Source of the DNA: UBA9732 sp963599445
GTDB lineage: Bacteria; Spirochaetota; Spirochaetia; Sphaerochaetales; Sphaerochaetaceae
Length of the DNA stretch: 64,000 nt
Direction of reading: 5' to 3'
NCBI GenBank assembly: GCA_963599445.1
Contig: CAVBWZ010000003.1
Span: 92,809-156,808 of the forward strand
Shown in pieces: positions 41,448-49,933 of this stretch. Position 1 is the first letter of the stretch; each line of letters starts with the position of its first letter. A program made the position numbers and the translations under genes. The notes beneath the pieces were generated by a model. It did not search any database, was not told the origin of the DNA, and saw only the letters and a list, made by a program, of their open reading frames with translations.

Positions 41448-42947
41448 ATGGGACGAACAATACGAAGGAACACAGACGATATGACAAAACAAGACAAAAG
41501 GAACCTTGCAATGTACCCAGTTGGAACGATTGGCAGGGACATGGTATACCAGCTTTTCACGAACTACATACTCACGTTCATACTCTTCACGAGGACGCTT
41601 ACGGCGGCACAGCTCACGGCGATCACCGCAATAATGGTGGCGGCAAGGGTGTTCGACGCCCTCAACGACCCAATAATGGGGAACATAATAGAGCGGACGA
41701 GGACCAAGTGGGGCAAGTTCAAGCCGTGGCTGCTTGCAGGATCCGTCAGCACAATGGCGGTGGTCATAGCGGCGTTCAACACAACGCTCCAAGGTTGGCC
41801 TTTCGTATGGTTCTTTGGAGTGGTCTATTTCCTTTACAGCATAACATACACAATGAACGACATATCATACTGGGGCATGATACCGGCACTTTCATCGAAT
41901 GCCCATACGAGGGACCAATTCACGTCAAGGGCTACGCTTTTTGCAGGAATCGGTGGAACTGGGGCATCGATTCTCATTCCAATGCTCACAACAGGTGCAA
42001 TGGCCATAGGAGGCAGCACCGCCAAGGCATACGGCATGATCTCCATAGTCATAAGCGTGCTCTCTCCTCTTTTCCTATGCTTCATATTCTTTGGAGTGAA
42101 AGAGAACCGCGAAAACCTCAAGGAGCCCGCACCCCGCATAAGCCTCAAGATGATTGTAGAGACCATAGCCCACAACGACCAGCTACTATGGGTCTCCTTC
42201 ATATTCCTGCTTCAGCAGATAGGAAGCGGAATCGTACTTGGAGGCATAGGCTCCACATACATCTACTTCGAGTTCGGCTACAACGGAGGCCTCTACTCGC
42301 TGTTCACCACCATTGGGATGTCCGCAACCGCAATCCTCATGGTGTTCTATCCTGCAATCTCCAAGAAGGTGCCTCGCAAGAAGCTCATGTCCATAATGCA
42401 GGTCATATCCATAGTAGGCTACGTCACCATGCTCATCCCGGGCCTTGCACTTGGCACATCCATGACCAAGTTCTACCTCATAACGGTTGGCTACATGCTC
42501 GCCAACTTTGGGCAATACTGCTTCTATCTCATAATGATGATATCAATCATGAACACCGTGGAATACAACGAATACAAGAACGGCTCACGAAGCGAGGCCA
42601 TCATCACATCCCTGCGTCCGTTCTTCACCAAAATGGGCGGAGCATTGGTGGTCGTGATAACATCGGCCTCATATCTGCTCTTTGGCGTGACAGGTCTCAC
42701 CAACCAGATATCGGAGTACGAGAACGAAGCGGCGCGCAGCCTCATCACGGAAACCCAAAAACTCAGTGCAATCGAAGGCGTCCTCTCCAACGTGCAGCGC
42801 TCGCAGACCACGGGACTGCTCCTTTGCATCACGATCGTCCCTCTTGCATTCATGCTGGCCGCCTACTTCCTCTACCGCAGGCACTACAGGCTCGACGAGG
42901 CCGAATACGACCGCATTTGCACCCAACTGGCCGCACGCAAGGGGTGA
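41448..42947 (+). CDS. Sugar:cation symporter, GPH family
   Basis: 499 residues, about 12 membrane helices. N-terminal YPVGTIGRDMVYQLFTNYILTFILF and RVFDALNDPIMGNIIERTRTKWGKFKPWLL are the glycoside-pentoside-hexuronide (MelB/YicJ) signatures. It imports a glycoside or sugar with Na+ or H+. The substrate is unknown; the alpha- and beta-galactosidases in this window make a galactoside plausible. An alternative start lies at ATG 41481 (MTKQDKRN). Third copy of the 3' motif follows. Confidence 0.88.
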   Translation: MGRTIRRNTDDMTKQDKRNLAMYPVGTIGRDMVYQLFTNYILTFILFTRTLTAAQLTAITAIMVAARVFDALNDPIMGNIIERTRTKWGKFKPWLLAGSVSTMAVVIAAFNTTLQGWPFVWFFGVVYFLYSITYTMNDISYWGMIPALSSNAHTRDQFTSRATLFAGIGGTGASILIPMLTTGAMAIGGSTAKAYGMISIVISVLSPLFLCFIFFGVKENRENLKEPAPRISLKMIVETIAHNDQLLWVSFIFLLQQIGSGIVLGGIGSTYIYFEFGYNGGLYSLFTTIGMSATAILMVFYPAISKKVPRKKLMSIMQVISIVGYVTMLIPGLALGTSMTKFYLITVGYMLANFGQYCFYLIMMISIMNTVEYNEYKNGSRSEAIITSLRPFFTKMGGALVVVITSASYLLFGVTGLTNQISEYENEAARSLITETQKLSAIEGVLSNVQRSQTTGLLLCITIVPLAFMLAAYFLYRRHYRLDEAEYDRICTQLAARKG

Positions 42948-42998
42948 CAAGGCCCTCTTCGCTTGAAAAGGTCCAACTTAACCCGATTTAGATAGCTT

Positions 42999-43013
42999 TT
43001 TTAGACCGATTCC
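42999..43013 (+). repeat. 3' motif TTTTAGACCGAT, copy 3 (partial)
   Basis: TTTTAGACCGATTCC, matching the first 12 bases of the motif at 4883 and 17410; AGACCGATGTC follows at 43016. It lies 52 bases after the GPH symporter stop. Confidence 0.5.
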
Positions 43014-43056
43014 CCAGACCGATGTCTCTGTGTTTCGCCATGGTCTGCCTTAGGGG

Positions 43057-43095
43057 TTTACATTTTATAACAATAGTTATATAACATATGTTATA
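43057..43095 (+). promoter_or_regulatory. tetR-ABC promoter with two palindromic operators
   Basis: TTTACA (43057-43062), 17 bases, TATAAC (43080-43085). The perfect 16-base palindrome TATAACATATGTTATA (43080-43095) covers the -10 box, and ATAAC-aata-GTTAT (43067-43080) fills the spacer. Likely binding sites of the TetR protein encoded downstream. Confidence 0.75.
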
Positions 43096-43106
43096 AGAGG
43101 TTTGAA

Positions 43107-43691
43107 GTGCCACCAAAAGCAAAGACGAACAGACAGCAGATCATAGACACAGCCTTTGAAATCGTGCAGGAAAGCGGTGTCGAAGCGCTCAACGCCCGCA
43201 CATTGGCACGCCGCATAGGATGCTCCACCCAGCCGCTTTTCTACAACTTCTCCACCATGGAGGAGCTTTTGGAAAACGTCATAGCCAAAGCCAACGATTT
43301 CTACCACTCGTATATATGGAAGGCTATGTCGGAGGCAAAGTACCCACCCTACAAGGCAAGCGGCATGGCCTATATCCAGTTTGCAAAGGACGAAAGGAAC
43401 CTTTTCAACCTCCTCTTCATGAGGGACAGAACGAATGAAAAGGTGGACGTTCAGAATGCGAACTTCGAGGAGATAGTATCCATGCTCATGACGAACTATG
43501 GCCTATCACATAAGGAAGCACAGCTTTTTCATCTTGAAATGTGGGCTGTAGTACATGGAATAGCCTCAATGCAGGCAACCGCGTTCCTGAACCTGAACAC
43601 AGAGATGATAAGCACATGCCTGACCGATGTCTTCGAGGCCCTCAAACTCAGGCTTGCGCAAAGACGCACAGAACAAAAACAGCAACAATGA
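43107..43691 (+). CDS. TetR-family transcription regulator
   Basis: 194 residues. N-terminal HTH QQIIDTAFEIVQESGVEALNARTLARRIGCSTQPLFYNFSTMEELL. The C-terminal ligand domain (~80-185) is of the type seen with QacR/TetR_C WHG-like regulators (HLEMWAVVHGIASM). GTG start at 43107 with AGAGG. It should repress its own operon with the ABC exporter through the palindromes at 43067-43095. Its stop overlaps an ATG, so it is coupled with the next gene. Confidence 0.88.
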   Translation: MPPKAKTNRQQIIDTAFEIVQESGVEALNARTLARRIGCSTQPLFYNFSTMEELLENVIAKANDFYHSYIWKAMSEAKYPPYKASGMAYIQFAKDERNLFNLLFMRDRTNEKVDVQNANFEEIVSMLMTNYGLSHKEAQLFHLEMWAVVHGIASMQATAFLNLNTEMISTCLTDVFEALKLRLAQRRTEQKQQQ

Positions 43692-43705
43692 AGGAGATGC
43701 AGGAT

Positions 43706-44473
43706 ATGACTACCGCAATCGAGATAAAGGACCTTACAAAGGACTACAAAGATGTAAGAGCCGTCGACACCCTGAACCTGTCCATATACAAAGGGGAGCT
43801 CTTCTCCCTTCTTGGTGTGAACGGAGCAGGAAAGACAACCACCATAAAGATGCTTTCATGCGTAAGCTCCCCCTCTTCAGGGGACGCCTTTGTGAACGGC
43901 ATGAGCATAAAGGACCATCCAACCGACGTGAAGAAGGTCATTGCAGTCTCGCCACAGCAGTCGGCCATTGCAAGGAACCTGAGCGTAAAGGAGAACCTTG
44001 AGCTCATGTGCGGAGTCCATGGCTTTGACAAGGAGAAGTCTGCGATGAAGGTCCGTGAGGCCTTAGGGTCGTTTGGCCTTTCGCAGGTTGCAGGGCGTAA
44101 GGCCGCAAAACTCTCAGGAGGCTGGCAACGAAGGCTAAGCCTAGCCATGGCGCTCATAAGCGAACCTCAGATCCTCTTTTTGGACGAACCCACACTTGGA
44201 CTTGATGTAATCGCAAGAAGCGAGCTTTGGGACACCATCCGCGAGTTGAAGTCGAAGATGACCATAGTACTCACAACCCACTACATGGAGGAGGCCGAGG
44301 CTTTGTCCGACCGCATTGGCATAATGAAGGAAGGCCATCTCATATTCTGCGGCACTGCAACGGAGATGAAGGCCTCCAGCGGCAAGGACAACATAGAAAA
44401 CGCCTTCATTGAGATTGTGAAGAACGCATCCAAAGGAACATCCAAAGAAGCATCCAAGGAGGTAAAGGCATGA
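43706..44473 (+). CDS. ABC transporter ATP-binding protein
   Basis: About 255 residues. Walker A GVNGAGKTTT, Q-loop SPQQSAI, signature LSGGWQRRLSLA, Walker B ILFLDEPTLGLD, H-loop LTTHYMEEAE. CcmA/DrrA type, used by drug, antibiotic or polysaccharide exporters. Start chosen at ATG 43706, 9 bases after AAGGAG; ATGs at 43688 and 43697 are in frame. The C-terminus has a Ser/Lys repeat (NASKGTSKEASKEVKA). It overlaps the permease gene by ATGA. Confidence 0.92.
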   Translation: MTTAIEIKDLTKDYKDVRAVDTLNLSIYKGELFSLLGVNGAGKTTTIKMLSCVSSPSSGDAFVNGMSIKDHPTDVKKVIAVSPQQSAIARNLSVKENLELMCGVHGFDKEKSAMKVREALGSFGLSQVAGRKAAKLSGGWQRRLSLAMALISEPQILFLDEPTLGLDVIARSELWDTIRELKSKMTIVLTTHYMEEAEALSDRIGIMKEGHLIFCGTATEMKASSGKDNIENAFIEIVKNASKGTSKEASKEVKA

Positions 44474-45204
44474 GACGCATGGCATCTTTTTCAGGAAGGA
44501 CATTCAAGGAGATTCTGAGAGACCCTTTGACTCTGGGCTTTGGCCTTGGATTCCCATTGGTTCTGCTGTTGCTTCTGAGCCTGATACAATCCAACATTCC
44601 GGTCTCCATGTTCGAACTGGACACGCTCACACCTGGCATAACGGTCTTTGGACTATCGTTCATAACGTTGTTCGCTGGACAGCTTGTATCAAAGGACAGA
44701 GGTACATCGTTCCTCCAAAGGCTCTACACAACTCCAATGAGACCCTTGGACTTCGTACTGGGCTACATGCTTCCGTTCTTTGCAATCGCCGTTGCACAGG
44801 CTCTGCTATGTTACGTTGCAGCATGGATTCTGGGACTGGAAATCACCATAAACGTCCTATGGAGCATCTTGGCCATCCTCGTACCCACACTGTTCTACGC
44901 TTCGCTTGGGCTCCTTTGCGGAAGCACATTGACGGAGACCCAGGTCGGAGGCCTATGCGGAGCCCTGCTTACCAACCTATCGGCATGGCTTTCTGGAATA
45001 TGGTTCGACATCTCCATGCTAGGAAGCGTATTCGAAAGGATTGCAAGCCTGCTGCCGTTCATCCATGCAGTTGAGTTCGAACGCTCCGTACTTGCAAGTG
45101 ACTTCGCTTCCGCCCTCCCCCACATGCTGTGGGTTTTGGGCTACGGAATCGCCATAACGGCCCTTGCAGTCTTTGCATTCCTAAGGCAGATGCAGAAGCA
45201 GTAA
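44470..45204 (+). CDS. ABC-2 type permease
   Basis: 244 residues, six membrane helices, ABC-2 fold: N-terminal FSGRTFKEILRDPLTLGFGLGFPLVLLLLLSL, then SKDRGTSFLQRLYTTPMRPLDFVLGYMLP. Forms an exporter with the upstream ATPase. Substrate unknown; TetR control suggests a toxic compound. Its last codons overlap in another frame with a broken XRE regulator, which suggests a deletion joined the two loci. Confidence 0.88.
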   Translation: MRRMASFSGRTFKEILRDPLTLGFGLGFPLVLLLLLSLIQSNIPVSMFELDTLTPGITVFGLSFITLFAGQLVSKDRGTSFLQRLYTTPMRPLDFVLGYMLPFFAIAVAQALLCYVAAWILGLEITINVLWSILAILVPTLFYASLGLLCGSTLTETQVGGLCGALLTNLSAWLSGIWFDISMLGSVFERIASLLPFIHAVEFERSVLASDFASALPHMLWVLGYGIAITALAVFAFLRQMQKQ

Positions 45205-45392
45205 GACTCACCCAAAAACAGCTTGCCCAGAAAGCTGGGGTTGCATGCTCCTCGTACAGACGCTTTGAACAGACTGGGCATATATCATTGGATTCCTTTG
45301 TAAAACTTGCAAAAGTACTCGATTGCGAAAAGGAGATGTTGGAGCTTTTCACAAAACGTCACTACAACTCGATTCAGGAGCTTTTGGAATGA
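45183..45392 (+). pseudogene. XRE-family HTH regulator, 5'-truncated remnant
   Basis: The in-frame translation ADAEAVRLTQKQLAQKAGVACSSYRRFEQTGHISLDSFVKLAKVLDCEKEMLELF is a good XRE helix-turn-helix, as in HipB-like antitoxins. No ATG, GTG or TTG with a ribosome-binding site precedes it; the only upstream start in frame is a GTG at 45129, deep inside the permease gene. The first HTH helix appears replaced by permease DNA. It still overlaps the next gene by ATGA, which suggests the two once formed a coupled pair. Confidence 0.6.
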
Positions 45393-45868
45393 AAGACACA
45401 AGCAGGATTGAATTCCTGACACTCCACGAAATCAAAGTCAGAACACCTATGTTAATTGGACAATTAGAGACAGTCTGGGAAAAATCCGTCAGGACAACAC
45501 ATCTGTTCCTTTCAGAAGAAGAAATAATGAGAATAAAGAGGTATGTTCCACAGGCATTGATGGAAGTTCCACACCTCATAGCGGCAGAAAGAAACCAAAG
45601 CCAACCCATTGCCTTCATGGGCATAGAGAACAGTAGATTGGAAATGCTGTTCATTTCACCAGAAGAAAGAGGCAGAGGCCTTGGAAGGATGCTCCTTGAA
45701 TACGGAATCCTCAACTACGGAATCAACGAGGTCACCGTAAACGAACAGAATCCTCAGGCCGTTGGATTCTATCGATACATGGGTTTCAAGGAATACAAAA
45801 GAACAGACTTTGACGAAGAAGGCTATCCCTACCCTCTTTTGTACATGAAGCTGCACAAAACACTTTGA
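45389..45868 (+). CDS. GNAT acetyltransferase, YjaB-like
   Basis: About 159 residues. GNAT fold with LEMLFISPEERGRGLGRMLLEYGI (acetyl-CoA loop R-G-R-G-L-G), EVTVNEQNPQAVGFYRYMGFKEY. Start ATG 45389 with GGAG 8 bases upstream, inside the end of the HTH remnant. The substrate is unknown. The pairing with an XRE gene recalls toxin-antitoxin or stress loci, but the evidence is weak. Confidence 0.75.
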   Translation: MKDTSRIEFLTLHEIKVRTPMLIGQLETVWEKSVRTTHLFLSEEEIMRIKRYVPQALMEVPHLIAAERNQSQPIAFMGIENSRLEMLFISPEERGRGLGRMLLEYGILNYGINEVTVNEQNPQAVGFYRYMGFKEYKRTDFDEEGYPYPLLYMKLHKTL

Positions 45869-45875
45869 TTACAAT

Positions 45876-45980
45876 TTCTTCATTTTTTCGATTTTTGGGC
45901 GTTACTGAAGAAAATCTTCTTCCGAAACCTGTTTTTTCAGGCCTACTGAAGAAAGCCAATGAAATCCACAATGATAAAAA
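45876..45980. terminator. AT-rich hairpin region between convergent genes
   Basis: TTTCTTCA (45876-45883) pairs with TGAAGAAA, and CCTG-tttttt-CAGG follows. TACTGAAGAAA occurs twice, near 45903 and 45944. Probably terminates both convergent transcripts. No gene seen. Confidence 0.4.
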
Positions 45981-45983
45981 GAA

Positions 45984-46754
45984 CTAAACTATGCCTTTGA
46001 GAGTTTCCAACGCCGCAGCCATGTCGCCGTCGCAGGTCTCGAAAGAGATCGTCTCATCGTAGCCGCAGGACTTGAGCAAAGACAAAGCATGTAGGATATA
46101 TGGATTGCGAAGAGTGTCCTCCAAAGAACGCTCAACCCCAGCAATGTGGATGTGATGGACCACGCCCAAAGAGGCCCTCAAAGAGGAGAGTGATTCTCCA
46201 TTCGAGTTCATGTGGTAGATATCCGCCATAAGCAAGAACTGCGGAGAGGAAATATCTGAGACGAACGAACGTCCCTCCTCCACTGTGTTTATGAGGTTGC
46301 ATTCACCCCGTTTCAACGGCTCAAGGAGAATGGTCACACCATACTCGCGGGCCTTTGGAACGACCACGCACGAAACGATCTCCTTCAGTCGTTCCATAGC
46401 AACATCAAACGACATTGAAAAGGCGTCATAGCTACGGGCCTTGCCGCTGCCAAAGACGATCTTCCCAATTCCAAGGGAAACGGCGCGGGAAAGGGCAATG
46501 TCCAAGTAATCACGGACAACTCTCAAATCCCGCTCCAAGGAAACCAATGGAATCCTTCCAGGAAAGAGATTGCAGGCAACGGGTGCACGGAACCCACCAA
46601 GGACGGAACCAAAGACGGAGGGCTCCATGTCCGCAAAGCTCATGACAGGAAGCTCGGCATAGTCAAAACCAGCATCCCGTATCCTTGCAAGCATGGAACC
46701 CTGAATATCCCAAAGAGGGGTGGAAGCGAATCCTGTACAGAAACCGTATCTCAT
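45984..46754 (-). CDS. Sugar phosphate isomerase/epimerase, AP-endonuclease-2 family
   Basis: 256 residues. TIM-barrel of the xylose-isomerase-like type: ELPVMSF, ILLEPLKRGECNLINTVEEG (metal-binding Glu), LMADIYHMNSNGE, HHIHIAGVER, and ISFETCDGD at the last strand. Members include IolE, hydroxypyruvate isomerase and various epimerases. Last gene of the LacI-Tct operon; with the adjacent dehydrogenase it probably works on the imported compound. Confidence 0.8.
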   Translation of the reverse strand: MRYGFCTGFASTPLWDIQGSMLARIRDAGFDYAELPVMSFADMEPSVFGSVLGGFRAPVACNLFPGRIPLVSLERDLRVVRDYLDIALSRAVSLGIGKIVFGSGKARSYDAFSMSFDVAMERLKEIVSCVVVPKAREYGVTILLEPLKRGECNLINTVEEGRSFVSDISSPQFLLMADIYHMNSNGESLSSLRASLGVVHHIHIAGVERSLEDTLRNPYILHALSLLKSCGYDETISFETCDGDMAAALETLKGIV

Positions 46755-46766
46755 AAGCCTCAGAAC

Positions 46767-47855
46767 CTAATGCAGAGCGTTCTCGCAGGCCTTTTTGTGG
46801 GCCTCAAGCGTAAGCCTCATGCTCTCGAAGACATGTTCCTGCGTCATGCAGGTCTGCGTCCCGTCAAGGCAGTCTCGGATGAAAGCACCAAAGAAAGGGA
46901 AACCCTCTTTGCCCGTGGCGTTTATGACATGCTCACCATCCGCATCCACCAGAAACACGTTGTCACCTTCCATGGAAACGCCAACGTTTATGTACTTGCG
47001 GATCTCAACCGTAGCCTTCGTACCCACGATGAACACACGCCCGTCACCCCAGGCCGATAACCCAGAGGGTGTGAACCAATCGACCCTGATATAGCCTGTT
47101 GCACCATTGTCCAAGCTTATGACAGCCTGTCCAAAGTCAGTGAAACGGGGATGGTCGGGGTTGTTGAAATTGCGCTCTTCGCTGTATTCTATACGCCCGC
47201 TTGAAGCGCCAGTGTATGAAAGAAGCTGCTCGAACTGGTGGGAACCAATGTCACGCAGTATGGAACCGTTCTCATCAGGATTGAAGAACCAATCCGGACG
47301 GGTCTCCTTGTTCAAACGGTGAGGAGCAAGGATCGTGACGGACAGCACTCGGCCAAGCACACCCTCGTCAATGAGGCGTTGGACGCATACCGCACCCTCG
47401 ACATGGACGCGCTCTCCAAAATAGACCATGAACCAACGATTGGTCTTTTTTTGCACCTGTTGTACGGTCTCTAGGTCATCGAATGTGAGCATTCCAGGTT
47501 TGTCAGTAAAGTAGTGGTGACCGCTTTTCATGACCGCCACACCCAACGAAGCCCGTTTGTCAGGTCTGATTGCAGAAGCCACAAGCTGTATGGAGGAATC
47601 CTTCAGAATCTCGTTGGCGCAGGAGACAGGGTGGGCACAGGGGAATCGGTCTATGAAAGCCTTGACTTTTGCGGGGTCCGGGTCATAGACGTCCTTGAGC
47701 GAGGCCCCCGCCTCGGTTAGGCCGTTGACCATAGCGTATATGTGACCATGGTCAAGACCTATGACGGAGAAGAGGAACTCCCCCTCACCCACGGTCTTCA
47801 CGACCTTTCCAGTGGACTGAGGGGCGTAGAAGATTCCATCGGCCTTCTGTATCAT
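46767..47855 (-). CDS. Gfo/Idh/MocA-family oxidoreductase
   Basis: About 362 residues from ATG 47855, which overlaps the tctA stop (ATGA). The N-terminal Rossmann part is FLFSVIGLDHGHIYAMVNGL rather than the usual GxGxxG, then ALASAIRPDKR-like strand and YFTDKPGMLT in place of the EKP motif. The C-terminal half has GSILRDIGSHQFEQLLSYTG. An NAD(P)-dependent sugar or polyol dehydrogenase is expected, but the altered nucleotide loop makes cofactor use uncertain. Confidence 0.82.
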   Translation of the reverse strand: MIQKADGIFYAPQSTGKVVKTVGEGEFLFSVIGLDHGHIYAMVNGLTEAGASLKDVYDPDPAKVKAFIDRFPCAHPVSCANEILKDSSIQLVASAIRPDKRASLGVAVMKSGHHYFTDKPGMLTFDDLETVQQVQKKTNRWFMVYFGERVHVEGAVCVQRLIDEGVLGRVLSVTILAPHRLNKETRPDWFFNPDENGSILRDIGSHQFEQLLSYTGASSGRIEYSEERNFNNPDHPRFTDFGQAVISLDNGATGYIRVDWFTPSGLSAWGDGRVFIVGTKATVEIRKYINVGVSMEGDNVFLVDADGEHVINATGKEGFPFFGAFIRDCLDGTQTCMTQEHVFESMRLTLEAHKKACENALH

Positions 47856-49348
47856 GCCTTCTTCCCCATGAGTTTCTTGAAGACTCCAAGCTGAGCAAGG
47901 ATCATAATCACAATGAGGACTAGGAAGAAGATGCAGATTGGGCGCTGTACGAGAGGAGCGAGCGAACCATCGGAGAGGTTCAGGGCCCTTCTTAGGTTGG
48001 AGTCGCACATAGGACCAAGGATGACTCCAAGGAGGAACGGTGCGGCTGGGAAGTGCAGCGAAGTAAGCAGTGTTCCAAAGATTCCAAACACGAACATGAC
48101 CTTGACGTCGAACATGTTGTAGTTGATGAGGTACGAGCCTATCACACAAAGCGTGTAGATGATTGGCATGAGGTACTTCTTTGGAATTCCAAGGATCCTG
48201 ACGGTTCCCTTTGAGAGAACGAGTGCAAGGAGCCACATGCAGAACGACGCAATGGCAATGTATATGCACACGTTGTAGAGGAAGCTTGGGGATTCTGTCA
48301 TAAGGAGAGGACCTGGCCTATAGCCGTGCATGTAGAATGCAGCCAAAAGGACGGCCGCAGGTGCAGATCCTGGAACCGCCAATGAAAGGACAGGGATTAT
48401 GGCTCCGCCAATGCAGGCGTTGTTTCCAGTCTCCACGGATATGACGCCCTTTGGGTTTCCTGTTCCAAAGGTCTTCTTCTCTTCTTCAGAGCAAAAGCTC
48501 TTGGTCGCCCAGTACGAAAGCCAACCGGCTGTGTCTTCGCCAACACCGGGGATGATTCCAACTCCAACGCCAATGGCGGCGGAGCGAATGACCTTGACAA
48601 TGTTGCGGCCCATGAGCCTGAAGCCTTCCTTTGCTTCGAATTTGCTTGAAGGGATGACCTGTTCATCGTTGTTCAACTTGAACGCCTTGATGATTTCCGG
48701 GAATCCGAAGAGTCCAATCATGACAGGAATGAGCTGGATGCCTGACATCATGTTGACGTTTCCATACGAAAAACGTGGTATCGTGTTCACTGAGTCAAGC
48801 CCTATCATGGCGACCATGAGTCCAAGAATTCCGCTTATCCATCCCTTGACCTGAGATTCCGTGGAGGTAATGGTTCCGCAGATGAGGATTCCAAAGATGG
48901 AAAGGAGGAAGAACTCCCAGGACGTGAACTTGAGTGCAAGCTTCGTAAGAACCGGTGTAAGGGTCATTACGAAGATGACGCTCAGGAACGTACCAAGGAA
49001 GCTTGAAGTCGTTGCAAGGAATATTGCAAGACCGCCTCGTCCCTGTTTCGCCATTGGGTGGCCGTCAAGGGCTGTGGCTGCAGATGCAGGAGTTCCAGGG
49101 ATGTTCAAAAGGATTGCCGATTGGCAACCACCCGAGATTGCACCAACGTAGATGGAAAGCAACGCAATGATCGCCGTCTGCGTTGGGAAGTTGTATGTAA
49201 GTCCAGTCAAAAGGGCTATGGCCATCGTTGCGGAAAGGCCGGGAAGCATACCCATCACGAGTCCTGCCAGAGTCGACAGACACATGACAAGAAGGTTCAT
49301 TGGCTGGAAAGCTGTTGCGAATGCTGTTGATATGTACTGAAATGTCAT
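47852..49348 (-). CDS. tctA: Tripartite tricarboxylate transporter, large membrane subunit
   Basis: 498 residues, about 11-12 helices. MGMLPGLSATMAIALLTGLTYN, YVGAISGGCQSAILLNIPGTPASAATALDGHPMAKQGRGG are the TctA signatures. With TctB and the binding protein TctC it forms a secondary, usually Na+-driven, high-affinity importer of organic acids. Located after tctB with a 10-base gap. Confidence 0.93.
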   Translation of the reverse strand: MTFQYISTAFATAFQPMNLLVMCLSTLAGLVMGMLPGLSATMAIALLTGLTYNFPTQTAIIALLSIYVGAISGGCQSAILLNIPGTPASAATALDGHPMAKQGRGGLAIFLATTSSFLGTFLSVIFVMTLTPVLTKLALKFTSWEFFLLSIFGILICGTITSTESQVKGWISGILGLMVAMIGLDSVNTIPRFSYGNVNMMSGIQLIPVMIGLFGFPEIIKAFKLNNDEQVIPSSKFEAKEGFRLMGRNIVKVIRSAAIGVGVGIIPGVGEDTAGWLSYWATKSFCSEEEKKTFGTGNPKGVISVETGNNACIGGAIIPVLSLAVPGSAPAAVLLAAFYMHGYRPGPLLMTESPSFLYNVCIYIAIASFCMWLLALVLSKGTVRILGIPKKYLMPIIYTLCVIGSYLINYNMFDVKVMFVFGIFGTLLTSLHFPAAPFLLGVILGPMCDSNLRRALNLSDGSLAPLVQRPICIFFLVLIVIMILAQLGVFKKLMGKKA

Positions 49349-49358
49349 ATTCTACTCC

Positions 49359-49868
49359 TCAAGGAAGCGCTGCGTTGAAGCAGTACTTGAAGATCACGAC
49401 CGTCAAGACCACTGCTGCCACTGCGACGATGATGGACTTCCACCATACTCCGGCCTTTAGGTAGAGGAATATGCCAACGAGGAAGATGAGCGATGCGGCC
49501 CAGAAAGGAAGAACGCTCAAAAGCAGATACGAATAGATGAACATTATGACGACTGCACCAATTGTGAAGTAGTAGTCCTTGTTGCGTGAGGCGTCTGCAA
49601 ACCACTTGCCAACGACCTTCCAACGCTCCACAAACGCAGCGCCAAAGTTCTTCTCCCCTTTCATTGTGGAAACGAAGAGGAGAATGCTGAAGAAAACTAG
49701 AAGAATGCCAAGAATGAGAGGCAGGAAACCAGGTGACAGGCTAAGCTTCTCAATCTTGAAAGGTGGTCCTGCAACCCTCTTGTATATGGAGAACCCTTCT
49801 ATTGCAAAGTAGACTCCAAGAGCAGCAAGGACAAAGGAAAAAACGAAATCCTTGGTGTTTCTATCCAT
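49359..49868 (-). CDS. tctB: Tripartite tricarboxylate transporter, small membrane subunit
   Basis: 169 residues, four membrane helices (FVFSFVLAALGVYFAIEGF, FLPLILGILLVFFSILLFV, VVIMFIYSYLLLSVLPFWAASLIFLVGIFLYL, IIVAVAAVVLTVVIFKYCF) and the SPGFLPLILG loop typical of TctB. Positioned between tctC and tctA as in most Tct operons. Confidence 0.88.
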   Translation of the reverse strand: MDRNTKDFVFSFVLAALGVYFAIEGFSIYKRVAGPPFKIEKLSLSPGFLPLILGILLVFFSILLFVSTMKGEKNFGAAFVERWKVVGKWFADASRNKDYYFTIGAVVIMFIYSYLLLSVLPFWAASLIFLVGIFLYLKAGVWWKSIIVAVAAVVLTVVIFKYCFNAALP

Positions 49869-49890
49869 TTTAAAATCCTAACAAATATGG

Positions 49891-49918
49891 GCTCCGTCCC
49901 AGTTCTTTGGGACGGAGC
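49891..49918 (-). other. Strong intercistronic hairpin between tctC and tctB
   Basis: Perfect 10-base stem GCTCCGTCCC / GGGACGGAGC with an 8-base loop, lying 15-42 bases after the tctC stop. No T-run. Such hairpins often stabilise the binding-protein mRNA so that TctC is made in excess over the membrane subunits. Confidence 0.75.
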
Positions 49919-49933
49919 GTTCAAGAATTGGAA

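Noticed and set aside
41708..42991. A 427-codon open frame overlapping the GPH symporter in another plus frame
   Set aside because: Arg/His-rich translation without recognisable domains; the symporter frame has clear family signatures.
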